Source of the DNA: Xiphydria camelus
Taxonomy: Eukaryota > Arthropoda > Insecta > Hymenoptera > Xiphydriidae
Length of the DNA: 64,000 nucleotides
Direction: 5' to 3'
Assembly (NCBI GenBank): GCA_963678675.1
Contig: OY783194.1
Coordinates: forward strand, 30,358,278-30,422,277
In this document: positions 1-11,205 of the stretch, in pieces
Layout of the letters: each line of letters opens with the position of its first letter
Position numbering within the stretch: position 1 is the stretch's first letter
Position numbers and translations under genes: made by a program
Notes under the pieces: generated by a model
What the model saw: the letters and a program-made list of their open reading frames with translations, nothing else
Database searches by the model: none
What the model was told of the DNA's origin: nothing

Positions 1-964
1 TATTTAAAATTACCGCACGCGAGCTTCGATGCGTGTATCGTATCGCGATCATTTAAATGAATAAGAAAACACGAGCACTACAAATATAGGTATACTCACG
101 CATATAACAGTCGAGTGCAACGTATCGCATTTGCTGGACATATTAATAACGCGATTGAGTAATATTGATGGTATCCGAGAACGGAGGTGCGAAAGGAATC
201 AACGTTCGGAACGATGATTAATCGTGTCCTCGGCTCGAATTCAGACCGGAACGGGTTGATCGCTTCCACTTAACGGTGCAGTGACCTCGACGCGTGCAGC
301 GCGCGGGGGGAGTTTCGCGAAAAGCGACACTGACCCGAAGATGACGATCTCGTTACCGCGATTGCAATACGATACGGTGGCCCCGAACGACGGCGGATCC
401 CCTCGGCCGTCGTTCGCGTATACGCGGGTGTGCACGCACGTACGCACGATAATGCACCACAGCCACACGGCGTACGCCGAGTCGCGGCTACGTAATGAGT
501 GTTATGAGCGGGAAAGCACGGCTGTCGGTGAGTATGGCATCAACGAAGTAATGTCAGACAATTATACCGTAGAACGGGTGGAGCTCTACGATGTCATCAT
601 ACAGCTATTAGAGAGAGGAGCACGTATCTTCCTTGCGTTAAATCGCATCGCTATTACCCCGCCGTAAAACTTCAATCACTCTCGCGGTGTATTGCCCCTG
701 GACGATTCGCTTTTAATTACTCGCGTGGATAGCGCGCGACGAGATATAGCGTTGGATCGCGAACGAACTGCCCGGATTGCAGTCGCGGCGCGGACCGGAA
801 TTACGAGGCTTTACAACTCTTCGTCGTACACCTTAAATACATTAGCGATGACTCATCTACGATAAGAGAAATTTTATAGATTGTACGATGATGTTAGTAG
901 TTCATTAATATAGAGTTGTAGCGACCTTAGCAATACTTATTTCCATTTTGTCTATACCTACATA
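1..964. other. non-coding sequence, nothing recognised
   Basis: An open frame runs from 281 to 667 on the plus strand, but it has no recognisable domain, no splice context and the arginine-rich, low-constraint look of chance frames in CpG-rich DNA. I see no RNA gene or repeat belonging to the families described elsewhere. The segment ends where a transposon copy begins. Confidence 0.5.
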
Positions 965-1083
965 CATCGAGAGAAAAATATAGTAGATTTGACCGAATCG
1001 GCTGTTATGGGTGGGGGAATGCAGATCAAGTTACTTGGACTAATAATTGACTCGAATGAATTACGGCCTGTTTCCTTCAAATA

Positions 1084-1484
1084 CGATGTAAACAATTCTG
1101 CGGACCTATGTAGATAATTTTTAATGCTAGATACACAGAGAAAAAGAATTAGTTGGATCTACTAATAATTACTTGCGGGATCAGAAGTAATTACTTATTA
1201 ACATCAACTAGTTCTTTCTTTATATTAATTTTGATATTTCTTTTTTGCAATCACATACCATTCCATATGATTGTAAGGAGGAGATATCAAATTGGTGTAT
1301 TAAAGGATTTCATTGATATAAATAAATAATTACTTGCGACCCCGTATGTACATAATGTTCAGTAGATCCAATTAATTCTTTTTCTCTGTACAACAATGGC
1401 ATAAGACGAAATGATACCAGATGTAGTACACATAGATCCACACCGGTGAAATAGTGTTAAAAATTAACACTATTTTTTACCGGG
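1084..1484 (-). mobile_element. MITE family L, copy 1, nested in A and split by B
   Basis: The left part (1084-1133) carries the ATTCTGCGG terminal block. The right part (1391-1484) carries the motif of a dispersed element whose intact copy is at 44676-44824, on the opposite strand; shared internal words include CCAGATGTAGTAC and CCACACCGGTGAAAT. TA dinucleotides sit at 1082-1083 and 1485-1486. Family A copy 2 has a single TA at the matching place, so this is a filled site with a TA duplication. Confidence 0.72.
1134..1388 (+). mobile_element. MITE family B, copy 1
   Basis: It starts CACAGAGAAAAAGAATTAG and ends with the inverse, CTCTG, with TA on both sides (1132-1133, 1389-1390). Long terminal inverted repeats contain the block TTGGATCTACT and the inverse AGTAGATCCAA, plus ACTTGCGGGATC and its counterpart near 1332. 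Four further copies or parts occur in the window. It interrupts family L, whose two halves match the uninterrupted copy at 44.7 kb. Confidence 0.82.
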
Positions 1485-1595
1485 TAGCTGTTAATCTTTA
1501 TAACCATATTTATTAGAAAGAGCAAATAATTCTGAATTCCCCCACCCGTATAAGCGCAAATTTAACTGACTATACCATTTTCTCTCTCAGTGTGT

Positions 1596-1766
1596 AGTTA
1601 TTTCAGCAATACATAAAGTTATTTCAGCAATACATAGTGCTCTTGTTGCTATTTAGCATCATGCTATATTACCTATACTGTCTCGTTAACCTCACTTAGC
1701 CTTAAAGTGTAGCTGCCACAGCTACACCAATTGCTACGCGACCTATAAATTTCTCTCAATGTAGAA
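1596..1766 (-). mobile_element. MITE family F, copy 1 (partial, inverted)
   Basis: Read on the minus strand it begins ACATTGAGAGAAATTTATAG and carries the block CAGTATAGGTAATATA also seen in the copy at 7604-7833. It abuts the right end of family A copy 1, so one end is lost or shared. No coding capacity. Confidence 0.65.
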
Positions 1767-2915
1767 CGGGTCATCGCGAGCCTCTTAAAATTCTGCAGAG
1801 TTATTGAAAAAAACGAATCGTCATTTTTTTTTAATTTCATACGTCAGGTACTTTCTAACGCAAGAGGATTAGCGTCGCGATAAATATTTATACGCGCGGC
1901 ATTGATATTTAAATTCCCCCCTTATCGTATAATTCACACAGACGGAAAAACGTCGCGACAATCCGGCGCGCAAAATCGTCGTCGGCAGTGTGGCCGGTGT
2001 ATACCCGCGCGATGCCATTGTGGAGCACCGCACGACGCGGAGAGTATCCCTTCCCTCCCCGAGAGAGAGGCCCTCCTTTCTTTCCCTCGCCGCGAAACGC
2101 GCGCGCGCCGCGCGAGAGGCCCGTGTTCCTCGGAAGTTTATGCGACATGTCGCTACACCGCGCGCCGGCCCCCCTCATTAGCAAGGTACTTCGAGAAATC
2201 CGGGGTTCGCGTTTCATAATATCATATATACGCGCCCCGGTGCAACGCCCACCCGTCGAATCTGCATAAAGGGCTAAATTATCCAGGAAGCTACCTGGAA
2301 GCGTACGCCTCACGCGAAAAGAATGTCTTTCTTCCCGACCACAAAGCAGGCCTAGGCGTATTGCTGTAATTTCGCTCGGAGAACGACGTGGCCCGCCGCA
2401 ACGTGTAATCAAATGAACCGCGATGGGTCAGCGCCTGATAGTATCGACGTTTTTGCCACGGCGCGCAACCTCGATTGCCGCGCGCGCGGAGCAGCGACGC
2501 ACGAGTTGTGCTCGCGGAATCCGGTTCGGCGGCCGTCGACCGGCGTAACGCATCTCGACGGCGGATGGGAGCGCGCGGTCGGCGAGTGCGACGTTATACG
2601 TCTAGTCGGTCGTTTCGCGCGTTGCTTTTCCGGGCGTGGGGAAGCGTGGTGCGCGCGTGTGTGGAAGATGCTATCGGATGGCCGGAAACGTCTGGTAGTC
2701 GTCACCGCGGCTCGATCGGTGGGTAATTATTCGTTGTAGCTTTACAAATTGCGCGAATTTCTGGAAAAGATAATCGCACAGTGGAACTTGACTCACTGCC
2801 GCTGATAGTCGAGCGTGATTGCGCCGTTGCGTCTGCATTCCTTAGTTACGCACGTAGAAGTGGATTGAAATATGATGGAACATTCTAAATCCTTCTTTTC
2901 CGGTGGTGATTCATA
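1767..2915. other. GC-rich non-coding stretch
   Basis: Several overlapping frames on both strands between 1902 and 2739 arise from CpG-rich sequence low in stop codons. They overlap one another antisense, show no domain and have no convincing splice sites in frame. I see no repeat family here. It may be a CpG-rich unmethylated regulatory block, but nothing specific supports that. Confidence 0.4.
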
Positions 2916-3302
2916 CCCAAGTGGAAAGATCTATGTGGATTTTTTGTACATAAATGTATACAAATTTGGGCTCGTTTAATTTATACATCATTTATATATA
3001 AACCATATACGAACTATATATGGATTATACAAAAATTCAAATAATACGAACTTGTATTATACAATATTATTAGGTGTACAGCCTTGCTTCTGCCGTTTTC
3101 CTACTTATGGCTTTAGCGGAAAACGGCGGAAGCAAAGTAGTACACTTAATATTATACTGCAATTATCTTAATTTTTGTACATCCATATAATATAATACAT
3201 ATGTGGTTTATGTACAAATTATATATAAATTAAATAAGCCCAAATTTATATATATTCTATATACAGCAAATATATAATCCATATAGATCTTTTCCACCTG
3301 GG
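2916..3302 (+). mobile_element. MITE family C, copy 1, with internal hairpin
   Basis: It begins CCCAAGTGGAAAGATCTATG after TA and ends CTTTTCCACCTGGG. The body is AT-rich with repeated words related to CCATATATGG. The family consensus ends are CCCAGGCGGAAAA and TTTTCCGCCTGGG; seven other copies or parts are visible. A compact palindrome is inserted near its centre (3056-3157). Confidence 0.78.
3056..3157. repeat. short foldback element inside family C copy 1
   Basis: The two arms share the words GTGTAC, GCTTC and GCCGTTTTCC in inverse order around a loop near CTTATGGCTTTAG. The GC content of the arms differs from the AT-rich host element, and other C copies lack it, so it is an insertion and not part of family C. 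Confidence 0.7.
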
Positions 3303-3849
3303 ATATCGACCTTATCGTTGCAGGAACGGTTAGCAGCCCCTGCGCCCCATCGTCGATTTTTACAAATAAAGAACCGGCGCACAAATAATGGAGAGTGACA
3401 CGGAGTAATTAAATATGAAGTTCCGCCAGACGCGACGCAGTCTGGCGCGGCCAGGGCGAGAAATCGGACGGGAGAAGTTTTTTCGCGATAAATAAAACAT
3501 CGCCGCGAGAGGAAGCATGCACCGGAATTGCCCGTCGCGATGTATTTGACTTTGGAGCGACACCGACGACGACGGCGACGGTGTAAGTTAATTGTAAGAG
3601 ACGGGAATCGATGCCTGTCATTATTCTACGTCTGGCGCGCGTTCCGGGCGACTCTGTAATTTTCACGAAACAACGTTGGCCACTGAAATATTCAGCGGCC
3701 AACGACATCGGCGATCTAGAACTTCGTGGAAATTATGCGCGCGACTGTTTCTTTGCTCTTTCTCTCTCTGTCTTTAATGTAACGTACTGTCGAGGGTTCG
3801 ACCAATGCAGCATTGTTAAGTTTCCTTAATTTTCAAATGCGAAGATACA
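3303..3849. other. non-coding sequence, nothing recognised
   Basis: Frames at 3360-3829 lie on both strands and overlap. No domain, repeat family or promoter motif was recognised. Confidence 0.4.
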
Positions 3850-4111
3850 CACAGAGAAAAAGAACTAGTTGGATCTATTGAAAAGTAGTTGCAGGGGGTC
3901 ACACAAGTAATTATTTATTTAGATCGATTAGATATTTTTTCTTATTAATTTGAATGATATTTCTTCCTTACAATCACTTACTGTTTAATACAATTGTATG
4001 GAAGAGACATGTAATTGATGTATTACAAGATTTCATTGATGTAACTTAATAATTACTTGCGACCCCACAAGTAATTTTCAGTAGATCCAACTAATTATTT
4101 TCCTCCGCGTG
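3850..4111 (+). mobile_element. MITE family B, copy 2
   Basis: It begins CACAGAGAAAAAGAACTAG and contains TTGGATCTA, then near its right end the inverse AGTAGATCCAAC and a degraded CCTCCGCGTG terminus. The internal GTAATTATTTATTTAGATCG block matches copies 1, 4 and 5. The decayed right end suggests age. Confidence 0.8.
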
Positions 4112-5231
4112 CACGAATGTACCTACCTCTTTTACAAAATTGTAGGTATTCTTAATTCTAAGCAACGCGTATTTATCTTAATTCCAAGTAATAATTTCTA
4201 TTGTTCCTTAATTTTAAAGCACAAATTTACAGAAATCCATGATCTACACGACATTTTTCTAACTCCAAGGGAAGATTAGGTATGCGATATTCAAGGCATT
4301 TTTTATTTTTGTGTTTGACAAGACCTTCGATGCTTCCCTGAAGTTGAAGATAGAAATGTTTAACATTGATCGATTAGAAATTCACGTTAGAAAAATTGCA
4401 ATACACAATAGAACAGAGTACCCCTACACAATTTATAAATTCTGCACGAGAATGATTCAGAACCGCTATCGATCTCTCGGAGTTCTCGGCCGTGAAAAGC
4501 GATCGGTCACTATCTGCCAACGATACGGAAAATCCCTCTCGATCCGAATTGATACCTCGCCAGCAGCGGTGTCCCGATTGGCGCCCGCGCATGACACATT
4601 TATCCCGACCCCAACTGCAGTAACCCTTACCCTCCTGCGCCGCGCACGATATTATTTATATTTACCGCCGTATGCACCCCGCGACCACCGATCGAATTAG
4701 CCGCGCGTACCCCCCGCGTAACAGTTGCATTTCATTTTCCGCCCACCATCCCGCGAGGCAATCCTTTCGAACGTATCATTTTGACATCGCTCCTATGCAC
4801 GGCCACGTGCCGCTCGAATTCCTTCGGAACGGCTGACGCTATTGGACGAGTAAATATAGTGGTCAACGTCATATGGTCTTCTAATGAACACATGACGAAG
4901 TAGTCACGAACTGCGTACTTCGAAGCCCGGAAATAATGCGGATCGTTTCGGCGTTCGATGCGCGACGCGATTTCTTCGACTTGGCGGAAAATTTAAGTGC
5001 GTAAGTGCGCGAAGCGTCATTTTCGGAACAGATTAACGGCGAATGTAGGTTAATCTGACGTCATCGATGAGGCGGATCGATGTACGACGAATATGATTCA
5101 CGCGACCACGTGAATAATTGTGGAAAATGTAACGAGTCGTTCCCCCTAAATGAATGCACAATTTTGTGTAATTTGGATTCGTTTTAATATAGAGCTGGAT
5201 AAAATTAAGCGCGTAAATGAATTTATAGTTA
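4112..5231. other. non-coding sequence, nothing recognised
   Basis: The frame at 4311-4700 has no domain and a biased, low-complexity composition. No recognised repeat family occurs here, and I could not support any exon. Confidence 0.4.
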
Positions 5232-5465
5232 CATGGGAAAAAATTAATCGTAGCATTTATAAGGTTTATGATAAATTTGAAAACAAGGCCAATTTATCAT
5301 TATGATAACATTAATGTTATAATAGTAAAAATTATAGTAAAGCTTATAGAAGTTGCAAGCATTGCTGTAATTTTTACTAAAATTGTGGTTATCGTAACGA
5401 TAAATTGATCTTGTCCCGAAATGTACCACATACTTTGTAAATGCTACGATATATTCTTTTCCGTA
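5232..5465 (+). mobile_element. MITE family D, copy 1
   Basis: Inverted ends of about 45 bp: GGGAAAAAATTAATCGTAGC at the left, and the inverse with GCTACGATATATTC at the right. The interior contains the paired words AAGGCCAATTTATC and AATTGATCTTGTCCC. Five further copies or parts occur, at 8.6, 10.1, 27.2, 29.4 and 60.5 kb. Confidence 0.78.
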
Positions 5466-5839
5466 AATGTATAATTTTTCGAAATAATTAATGCCGACAG
5501 TTGAATTGTAATGCGATGTGTTTTTTGTGGCTGTCGTAAAGACGAGGGTACGAACGCATTACTCGAATAATTTTCTGAAATTATTATCAGCAGCGGAGCT
5601 GTACGCGTTTGCCTTTATTGGTGCGGCTATAACGAGGTGCGAATACAGAGGAATGGACTCGGAAGACCGCATGGGTCACGCGCAGAAAATAGAAGTCGAT
5701 GCATTGGGGAAAACGGATGTCGGTTCCCGCAATCGTTCAAGAATATTCTTGCGAGACAATTGTTTCGTCGAAAATGGTCTACTTTTCTTCCATTGCACAA
5801 TTTTACATTATTTTGACTCCTTAAGGAGACAATTTACTA
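5466..5839. other. short non-coding gap
   Basis: The frame from 5518 runs into the family A element and picks up its residues, so it is not a gene. Nothing else is visible. Confidence 0.4.
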
Positions 5840-6286
5840 CACTGAGAGAAAAAACGATATATTCAATTAAATCTGCGATTATGGGTGGGGGAATGCGGAA
5901 TTAGTTGCTCCGACTTGTAAATTTGGTTACAAAGATTACACTGAGAAAAAAATTTACTTGATCGAAATAAACGTGCCTGTGGATTGTCCCAAGAGCATAT
6001 TTATTCGATTTAAATGAATATTGGTTGAGCGCAAATATTAGATTATTGAATTAATTAGATGTTATTTGAATCAAATCGATATTCATTTAAATCAAATAAA
6101 TACGCCCTTGGGACTATCCAAAGGCACGTTTATTTCGATCAAGTACATTTTTGTCTCAGTGTAGCTATTCGAAGGAAACAGAGACTGTAGTCTATTCGAG
6201 TCAATTACTAGTCCAAATAACATGATCTGCATTCCCCCACCCGTAATCGCCGATTTAATCGAATCTACTACACTTTCCTCTCAGTG
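5840..6286 (+). mobile_element. MITE family A, copy 2, carrying family E
   Basis: Clean boundaries: TA, then CACTGAGAGAAAAAACG, and at the other end CTCTCAGTG, then TA. The GGGTGGGGGAATGCGG block (about 5884-5899) and its inverse GCATTCCCCCACCC (6229-6242) lie inside the ends. A 223-bp family E element interrupts it. No transposase is encoded. It is the best-preserved A copy and supplies the empty-site comparison for copy 1. Confidence 0.85.
5939..6161 (+). mobile_element. MITE family E, copy 1
   Basis: It starts CACTGAGAAAAAAATTTAC and ends TTTTTGTCTCAGTG, flanked by TA at 5937-5938 and 6162-6163. The terminal arms include CTTGATCGAAATAAACGTGC and the inverse, and the halves carry GATTTAAATGAATA and its inverse, so nearly the whole element folds back. 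Copies of 225 and 222 bp occur at 29535 and 49915. Confidence 0.87.
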
Positions 6287-7603
6287 TACGCTTAAAATGC
6301 CAACTCGACTTTCGACGCAGCCTGGTAGCGATTTTCTCCGGAGCCAAAGATAAGAGGATGGAGATAGACGACGTAGATACTAGTCCGGAGAACATCAGCG
6401 AGAAAGACACATCTGTATTCTTCGTCGTCGGGATGAAAAGTTGCGGAGAAACGACGAGCACAGCGGATCATACTTAAAACAAAAGCCTTCTCTACTCCGT
6501 CCACCAAAAGGACAGGAGTGGGAGGGGCAGGGGGGATTATTCGCCTTACACCGCCCACCCCATGCGGAACACGTCGCGCCCGAGAGCGCGGAGCTCTTAA
6601 TTTGCATGAGCGCCGTTTGAGATAAATGCACGGCGTAATAAAAGTCCGTAAATCCTTCACTCATCAGCGTCGCCGACGACCGAAAGCGGCGGGCGAGGGG
6701 TGAGTGACAAGATTCGAGATATACGCCAGCCGGGGATGAGATAGCACTCCAGCCCCCCACCCCGTTATTTAAATTAGGCCAATAAACTTTGAGGCCCGCC
6801 CGATAGCTGGCTGCGATGCCGACCTATAGCTCGGGGCATTTAGCGGAGACGAGATGTCGAAGCGCGATTCGCGAGAAATTGCGTCGCGGCTTTCCGCGAA
6901 TTATCGTGCTCCGCGAGGCGCGGCTTCGCGCCGCGCACTGCGGTTTAGACGTGGCGAAATATCCGCCGGGGAAAGTGAGAAAAAGCGCGGGCGATGGATA
7001 TCGACTTTGGTAGAATTGACGATTGTTTACTCCCGTTGGTAGATTAAGCCGTGGGTGGAAATCCGTATCGAATTTTTCGGTCGAAAGGCGAATAGAATCG
7101 ATCGACTTGGAAGCTGTACCAAAAAAAGTACGATCTCTGTGGGTTTGAAATTAAGGAAGATTGAATTAAAAAATGGATTGTGAGTACAAACGGATAATAA
7201 ATCACCGCGCCGTTAAACGTCTTTCGCTCTCCTCGCTCGTGAAACGATCAAAGGAGCCTCGATTTTTAACACCAGGTTTACGGGACCCCGTCAATTTGAC
7301 GGGTGACTTATTCAGAGTGCCATTCAACTTCAATTATCTAGTAACCTGTGAGGTGTTAATCTAAAAATTGGTGGAATAGTTTCTTGTAGATCATATTTCG
7401 CTGTACGAAAAAGGTATAGCAGCACTGTAGCAAGTTATAGTAGCATCGACTAAAACTTTTAACGAGATAATCATCCACCAAAATAACCATTTCAGGACAT
7501 CGCAACCATCCGAAAATTTGGTATTAAGTGAATATTTAAAAAGTAATATATCTTGTCACCAGTGGGGAAACACCGAGGACAAATTTAAACAGCGAAAGAG
7601 CCA
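6287..7603. other. non-coding sequence, nothing recognised
   Basis: Minus-strand frames at 6255-6760 start inside or beside the family A end and share no domain with any protein I know. The 6.8-7.0 kb segment is CpG-rich with two overlapping plus-strand frames in different phases, a sign of composition and not of coding. No repeats recognised. Confidence 0.4.
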
Positions 7604-7833
7604 CACTGAAAGAAATGTATAGGTCGGACAGCAATAAGTATAGCTGTGATAGCTATATTTTAACACTACATGAGGTTAATTAGGCAGTATAGGTAATATA
7701 ACAATACCAAATAGTAACAAGAGCAATACGTGCTGAAATAACTATACGTATAGTTGAAATAACTAGAACTTGTTCTTACATTAATAAACTACTAGCACTA
7801 CCGCGCGTGCAACCTATAAAATTTCTCTCAATC
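7604..7833 (+). mobile_element. MITE family F, copy 2
   Basis: It begins CACTGAAAGAAATGTATAGG and ends CTATAAAATTTCTCTCAATC. Internal blocks CAGTATAGGTAATATA and AGTATAGCTGTGATAGCTA match copy 1 at 1596-1766 on the other strand. No coding capacity. Confidence 0.75.
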
Positions 7834-8601
7834 CACACACACGTGAGAATAATAAATACAAATACGAGTCCCAGATTTTTGCTGGCAATTACACGCGCGG
7901 TGGGAACTGCATAAAATCGCGAGCGTCCGGCCGAGCAACCGGCTTCAAATCCCCCATCGCCACGAGTCCGCCAGCCGGCGCGGCGTAAGCCACGTTCGCC
8001 AGGCAATGTCTTGGCTCATTGCCTCCTCGTTTTACAGCTCCGGCACGCCGATATAAAAGTGTTTGAATCCACGGCCGAGCCACTAAACGAAACTACGCTC
8101 TGTTTAAACTCCCACCCCACCTCCACGCCGTTATCCACGGCGGGTATAGGTAGAGTTGACGCGCTGGAGGGTACTACTTAACTTTACGATCCGTCGTTGC
8201 TCACCGTGCGGGCCGATGCTGCTACTGCTGCTGGAGAAAAATTTAAGCAGAACGAGGTCTCACGCAAATTGTCGCTGGTGCGCGACCGCCCTGGGAATCC
8301 CCCGTTAAGTAGGAGCCCGCGCATTTTCCCCCCTCCTCTCGGAAGCCTAGTACTTCTTCCTCTCTCGTCTGTAGGTTACTTCCATTGTCCTGCGACGCGG
8401 GGGTTGTTCGAGCGCGTACGGAGCTGAGACGGACGCGTTTGCCACGCGGTTCGGGGAATGAGTGATCATTTAGGAATACTTTCCGGGGTGGCTCGCAGAT
8501 GTCGAGCGAAAGGCGATCGGTTTTCGGTCGCGACGAGAAGAGGGACATGCGAAAGTCTCCCTTCGTTATGTGGCATATATGATTTTTGATTTATTTACGC
8601 G
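7834..8601. other. non-coding sequence, nothing recognised
   Basis: GC-rich with short antisense-overlapping frames and no domain. No promoter or RNA gene could be supported. Confidence 0.4.
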
Positions 8602-8833
8602 CAGGGAAAAAAAATCGTAGTACTTACAAAGTTTGTGATAAATTTCGGGGCAAGGTCCGTCTATTGTTACGATAACAACAATTTTAATAAAAATTGTAGT
8701 AAAATTTGTAGAAGTCGCAAGCCTTGCTGTAATTTTTACTAAAATTGTAGTTATTAAAATCGTAACAATAAGTTGGCCTTACCACGAAATTTATAACAAG
8801 CTTTGTAAATGTTACGACCTATTTTTTTTCCGT
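8602..8833 (+). mobile_element. MITE family D, copy 2
   Basis: Left end AGGGAAAAAAAATCGTAGTA, right end with GTTACGACC and TTTTTTTTCCGT. The interior contains GTAGAAGTCGCAAGCC. This copy is an uninterrupted version of the site that holds a family E insertion in D copy 5, and is therefore a key empty site. Confidence 0.8.
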
Positions 8834-9552
8834 ATGGAAATTAGTATCGATATATCATAATTTTTAACGATTCGATCGAAATTTCGTATTATTTTATCCC
8901 AAAGAATTCGAATTCAAAAAATCAACATGTAAATCTCGTAACTACAATCGCGTTTAATTCGCCGCTCCAAATTTTCCTACACTTTCGGCCGGGGAATGGC
9001 GTTTAAAAAATACCCTTATCGCGTGCATTCGCAGCGATGCATCGTCCAGGTCAGCCCACAGCCCAGCAGCTAGGTCATTTAACGGATCGGCGGCGTGTCG
9101 AGCCGGTCGTCTAACTGATGACTGCGATGATCACCACCCCCGCAAACCCGCCCCTGCAGCCGGCGCATTTTCATTATCGCGAGCGCATCCACGAGCGCAC
9201 ACACCGCAGTACAAATGCGCGTACGCGTCTAACAATCCCCAATCTGAGTGATGATGCGGGACGATGACGCTATCATCCCATTTGCATATTTCGCCGAACA
9301 TGGCCGACGACGACCCGCGGGGCACGGCGGAGTCAACAGATTACCTTGATTAGCTCGAATTAATTTAAATCGCGAGCGATCATTTCCCGAAACGACCGCG
9401 CCGATGGCAACGGTTCCGCGTCCGCGTTTTCATCCGTCTGCTCTCCTCCTGCATTATCACGATTGCGGCTTCGCGCCGCGCCGGTTTATCGACGGATTTT
9501 ATTTTTCTATTTGGTCGACGCGGGGTATTTTCATAAAAACTAGAAATCTATG
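8834..9552. other. non-coding sequence, nothing recognised
   Basis: Mixed AT-rich then GC-rich sequence. The frame at 9131-9325 on the minus strand has no domain. Nothing else recognised. Confidence 0.4.
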
Positions 9553-9594
9553 CAGTGAGAAAAATAATTAGGTTAAAATGAGAAAATGCATCTA

Positions 9595-9992
9595 CCCAGG
9601 CGGAAAAATTCGATATATTTTGTATATGATCCATATGTGGTTTTATTTTGGTCTCATATATGGATTATATATAATTTCTATGTTAACCATATAAGAACTG
9701 TATATATATTTTTTAGTGATTGCATAATCTATATATAGTGTGTACATGGTTAATATAGAAATTATATATAATCCATATTGTTTTAAGGATAGAAAGGATG
9801 AATCCGGATATTCATAGAGAGAGATCGCTGGTATGACATAGGAAGAAACAGAGGCTAGGATGTTGGGGAGAGAAGTAATGTGGTTTGAAAAACGAAAACG
9901 AATTATAGGTATATGCTGACCAAAGGGTATATAACAATCGTTCAGAATTGCAGTTCGGAAAAGGGGAACTAATTAGCGGAGCGAAACCTGGG
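9595..9992 (+). mobile_element. MITE family C, copy 2, nested in O
   Basis: It begins CCCAGGCGGAAAAATTCG after TA and ends with CCTGGG before TA. The empty relative at 38.6 kb reads CATCTAGTTAAAC where this one has the insert, giving a TA duplication. The right third (about 9790-9987) is unlike other C copies and probably holds a further insertion or rearrangement, because the usual TTTTCCGC end is missing. Confidence 0.72.
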
Positions 9993-10081
9993 TAATTAAA
10001 CGCGTTTAGTTATTCAAACTAAAATACTGGTGAGTTTAATGAAACAAAAGGGGCGATCCATATTTCACCAAATGGTTTTCG

Positions 10082-10300
10082 CACGGAAAAAAAATAAATC
10101 GTAGCATTTACAAAGTTTGTGGTAAATTTCGAAACATGGCCAATTTATTGTTACGATAACTACAATTTTAATAAAAATTACAGTCAACGCTAACAACTTC
10201 TACAAATTTTTACAAAAATTTTAGTTATCTTAACAATAAATTAACCTTGTCCCGAAATTAATCACGAACTTTGTAGATGCTACGATTGATTTCTTTCCGT
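10082..10300 (+). mobile_element. MITE family D, copy 3, nested in O
   Basis: It starts CACGGAAAAAAAATAAATCG and ends TTTCTTTCCGT. The junction with O (ATGGTTTTCGCACGG) is repeated exactly at 29.9 kb on the opposite strand, so the O/D junction was copied after D had inserted. Confidence 0.82.
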
Positions 10301-10344
10301 TCGGGATTTTGGTTAAATTGACCGAGTTATTTTTCTCGGTGCGG

Positions 10345-11052
10345 GCATCTCTGGTAATTTCGTTGAATTAAATTAAGCGTAAATAAAATGCTCCACATTC
10401 AATGCGAAGATCGAATCGACGAACGCCTCTGCCGCGGCGGCAGCGTCGCATAATTTAAAAAAGAGATTTTACGAAATAACGATCGGAATCGTCCGAATCG
10501 CTTTTATTAATGGGAAAAAAGTAATGCGCATCGGAGAATTCGCGTCATCTTTATACGCGCCAATAAACCCGCCGTAAGCAGATCGAGCGGCGCGGTGCAG
10601 AGCGTCAAATATCGAGGCGCGAGATAGCGTAAAAAGCAGCGGCCGCGAGTTTCTCATAATTAACCGAGGACCGACGCAGCCGCGGGTGGCTTCCTTCATT
10701 TCGCATTCGCACGCGCATCCTCCGTTTTATCGTAAATTCCTTTGGAGAGCCGCGCGCGCATTAACGCCATGTGAGCGATGATCGGCGGTGGCTGCCTAGC
10801 ATCGATATCGATCGAGACATGTACGCGGAAGTGTAGTAAGGAATAGTAAGTAAAATGGCGCACGATAGGATACAATGGAAGTGCATTAGCAGCGCGGTCA
10901 CGACGCGAATACGTGCGACGCGCGGTTCAAATGCGACGACGTCCGTCGCGCGGCGAGGGGTCAATTAGAAGTTGAACGAACAGCCGCGATTTCAGCTCGC
11001 TATTGTATCTACTCGCAGGATGGACTCGTTCGCGTCGTCCTTGGGTCTTTAT
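10345..11052. other. non-coding sequence, nothing recognised
   Basis: Short frames on both strands with no domain. The frame beginning at 10972 runs into the family B copy and is not a gene. Confidence 0.4.
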
Positions 11053-11200
11053 AGAGAAGAAAAGAATCAGTTGGATCTACTAAAATTTACTTACGGTGTC
11101 GTAAGTAATTACCTATTTATTTACATCGATTTGATCTTTTTTCATATTAATTTGATATGTATTCGTTGCAATCACAGAGGGTAGACCGATGCGAATCGGA
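11053..11200 (+). mobile_element. MITE family B, copy 3, left half
   Basis: AGAGAAGAAAAGAATCAGTT and TTGGATCTACT match the left end of family B. The alignment fades around 11180 and a family C element starts at 11206. A candidate right half resumes near 12000, about 800 bp away. Confidence 0.68.
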
Positions 11201-11205
11201 TCATA

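Larger units (their letters stand above)
965..1592 (+). mobile_element. MITE family A, copy 1, carrying two nested insertions
   Basis: Its left end begins CATCGAGAGAAAAATATAG after a TA, and it reads into the diagnostic GGGTGGGGGAATGC block at 1010-1023. Its right end has the inverse block near 1536-1552 and finishes in CTCTCTCAGTG. The second copy at 5840-6286 gives the same termini. The interior is interrupted by a family L element (1084-1484), itself interrupted by a family B element (1134-1388). There is no transposase frame, so the element is non-autonomous. The relationship to Tc1/mariner-type elements is inferred from the TA flanks. Confidence 0.8.
9553..10344 (+). mobile_element. MITE family O, copy 1, holding C and D insertions
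   Basis: The left end is CAGTGAGAAAAATAATTAGG at 9553, and the right end is GAGTTATTTTTCTCGGTG near 10344. The uninterrupted relative at 38556-38796 shows the original order. This copy is interrupted first by family C (9595-9992) and then by family D (10082-10300). Between them the O body (AAACGCGTTTAG, AATACTGGTGAGTTTAATG) is intact. Confidence 0.8.

Noticed and set aside
281..667. Plus-strand frame of 128 residues near the window start
   Set aside because: No domain, no promoter or splice context; antisense partly open.
10972..11184. Plus-strand frame of 70 residues
   Set aside because: Its second half is family B transposon sequence.
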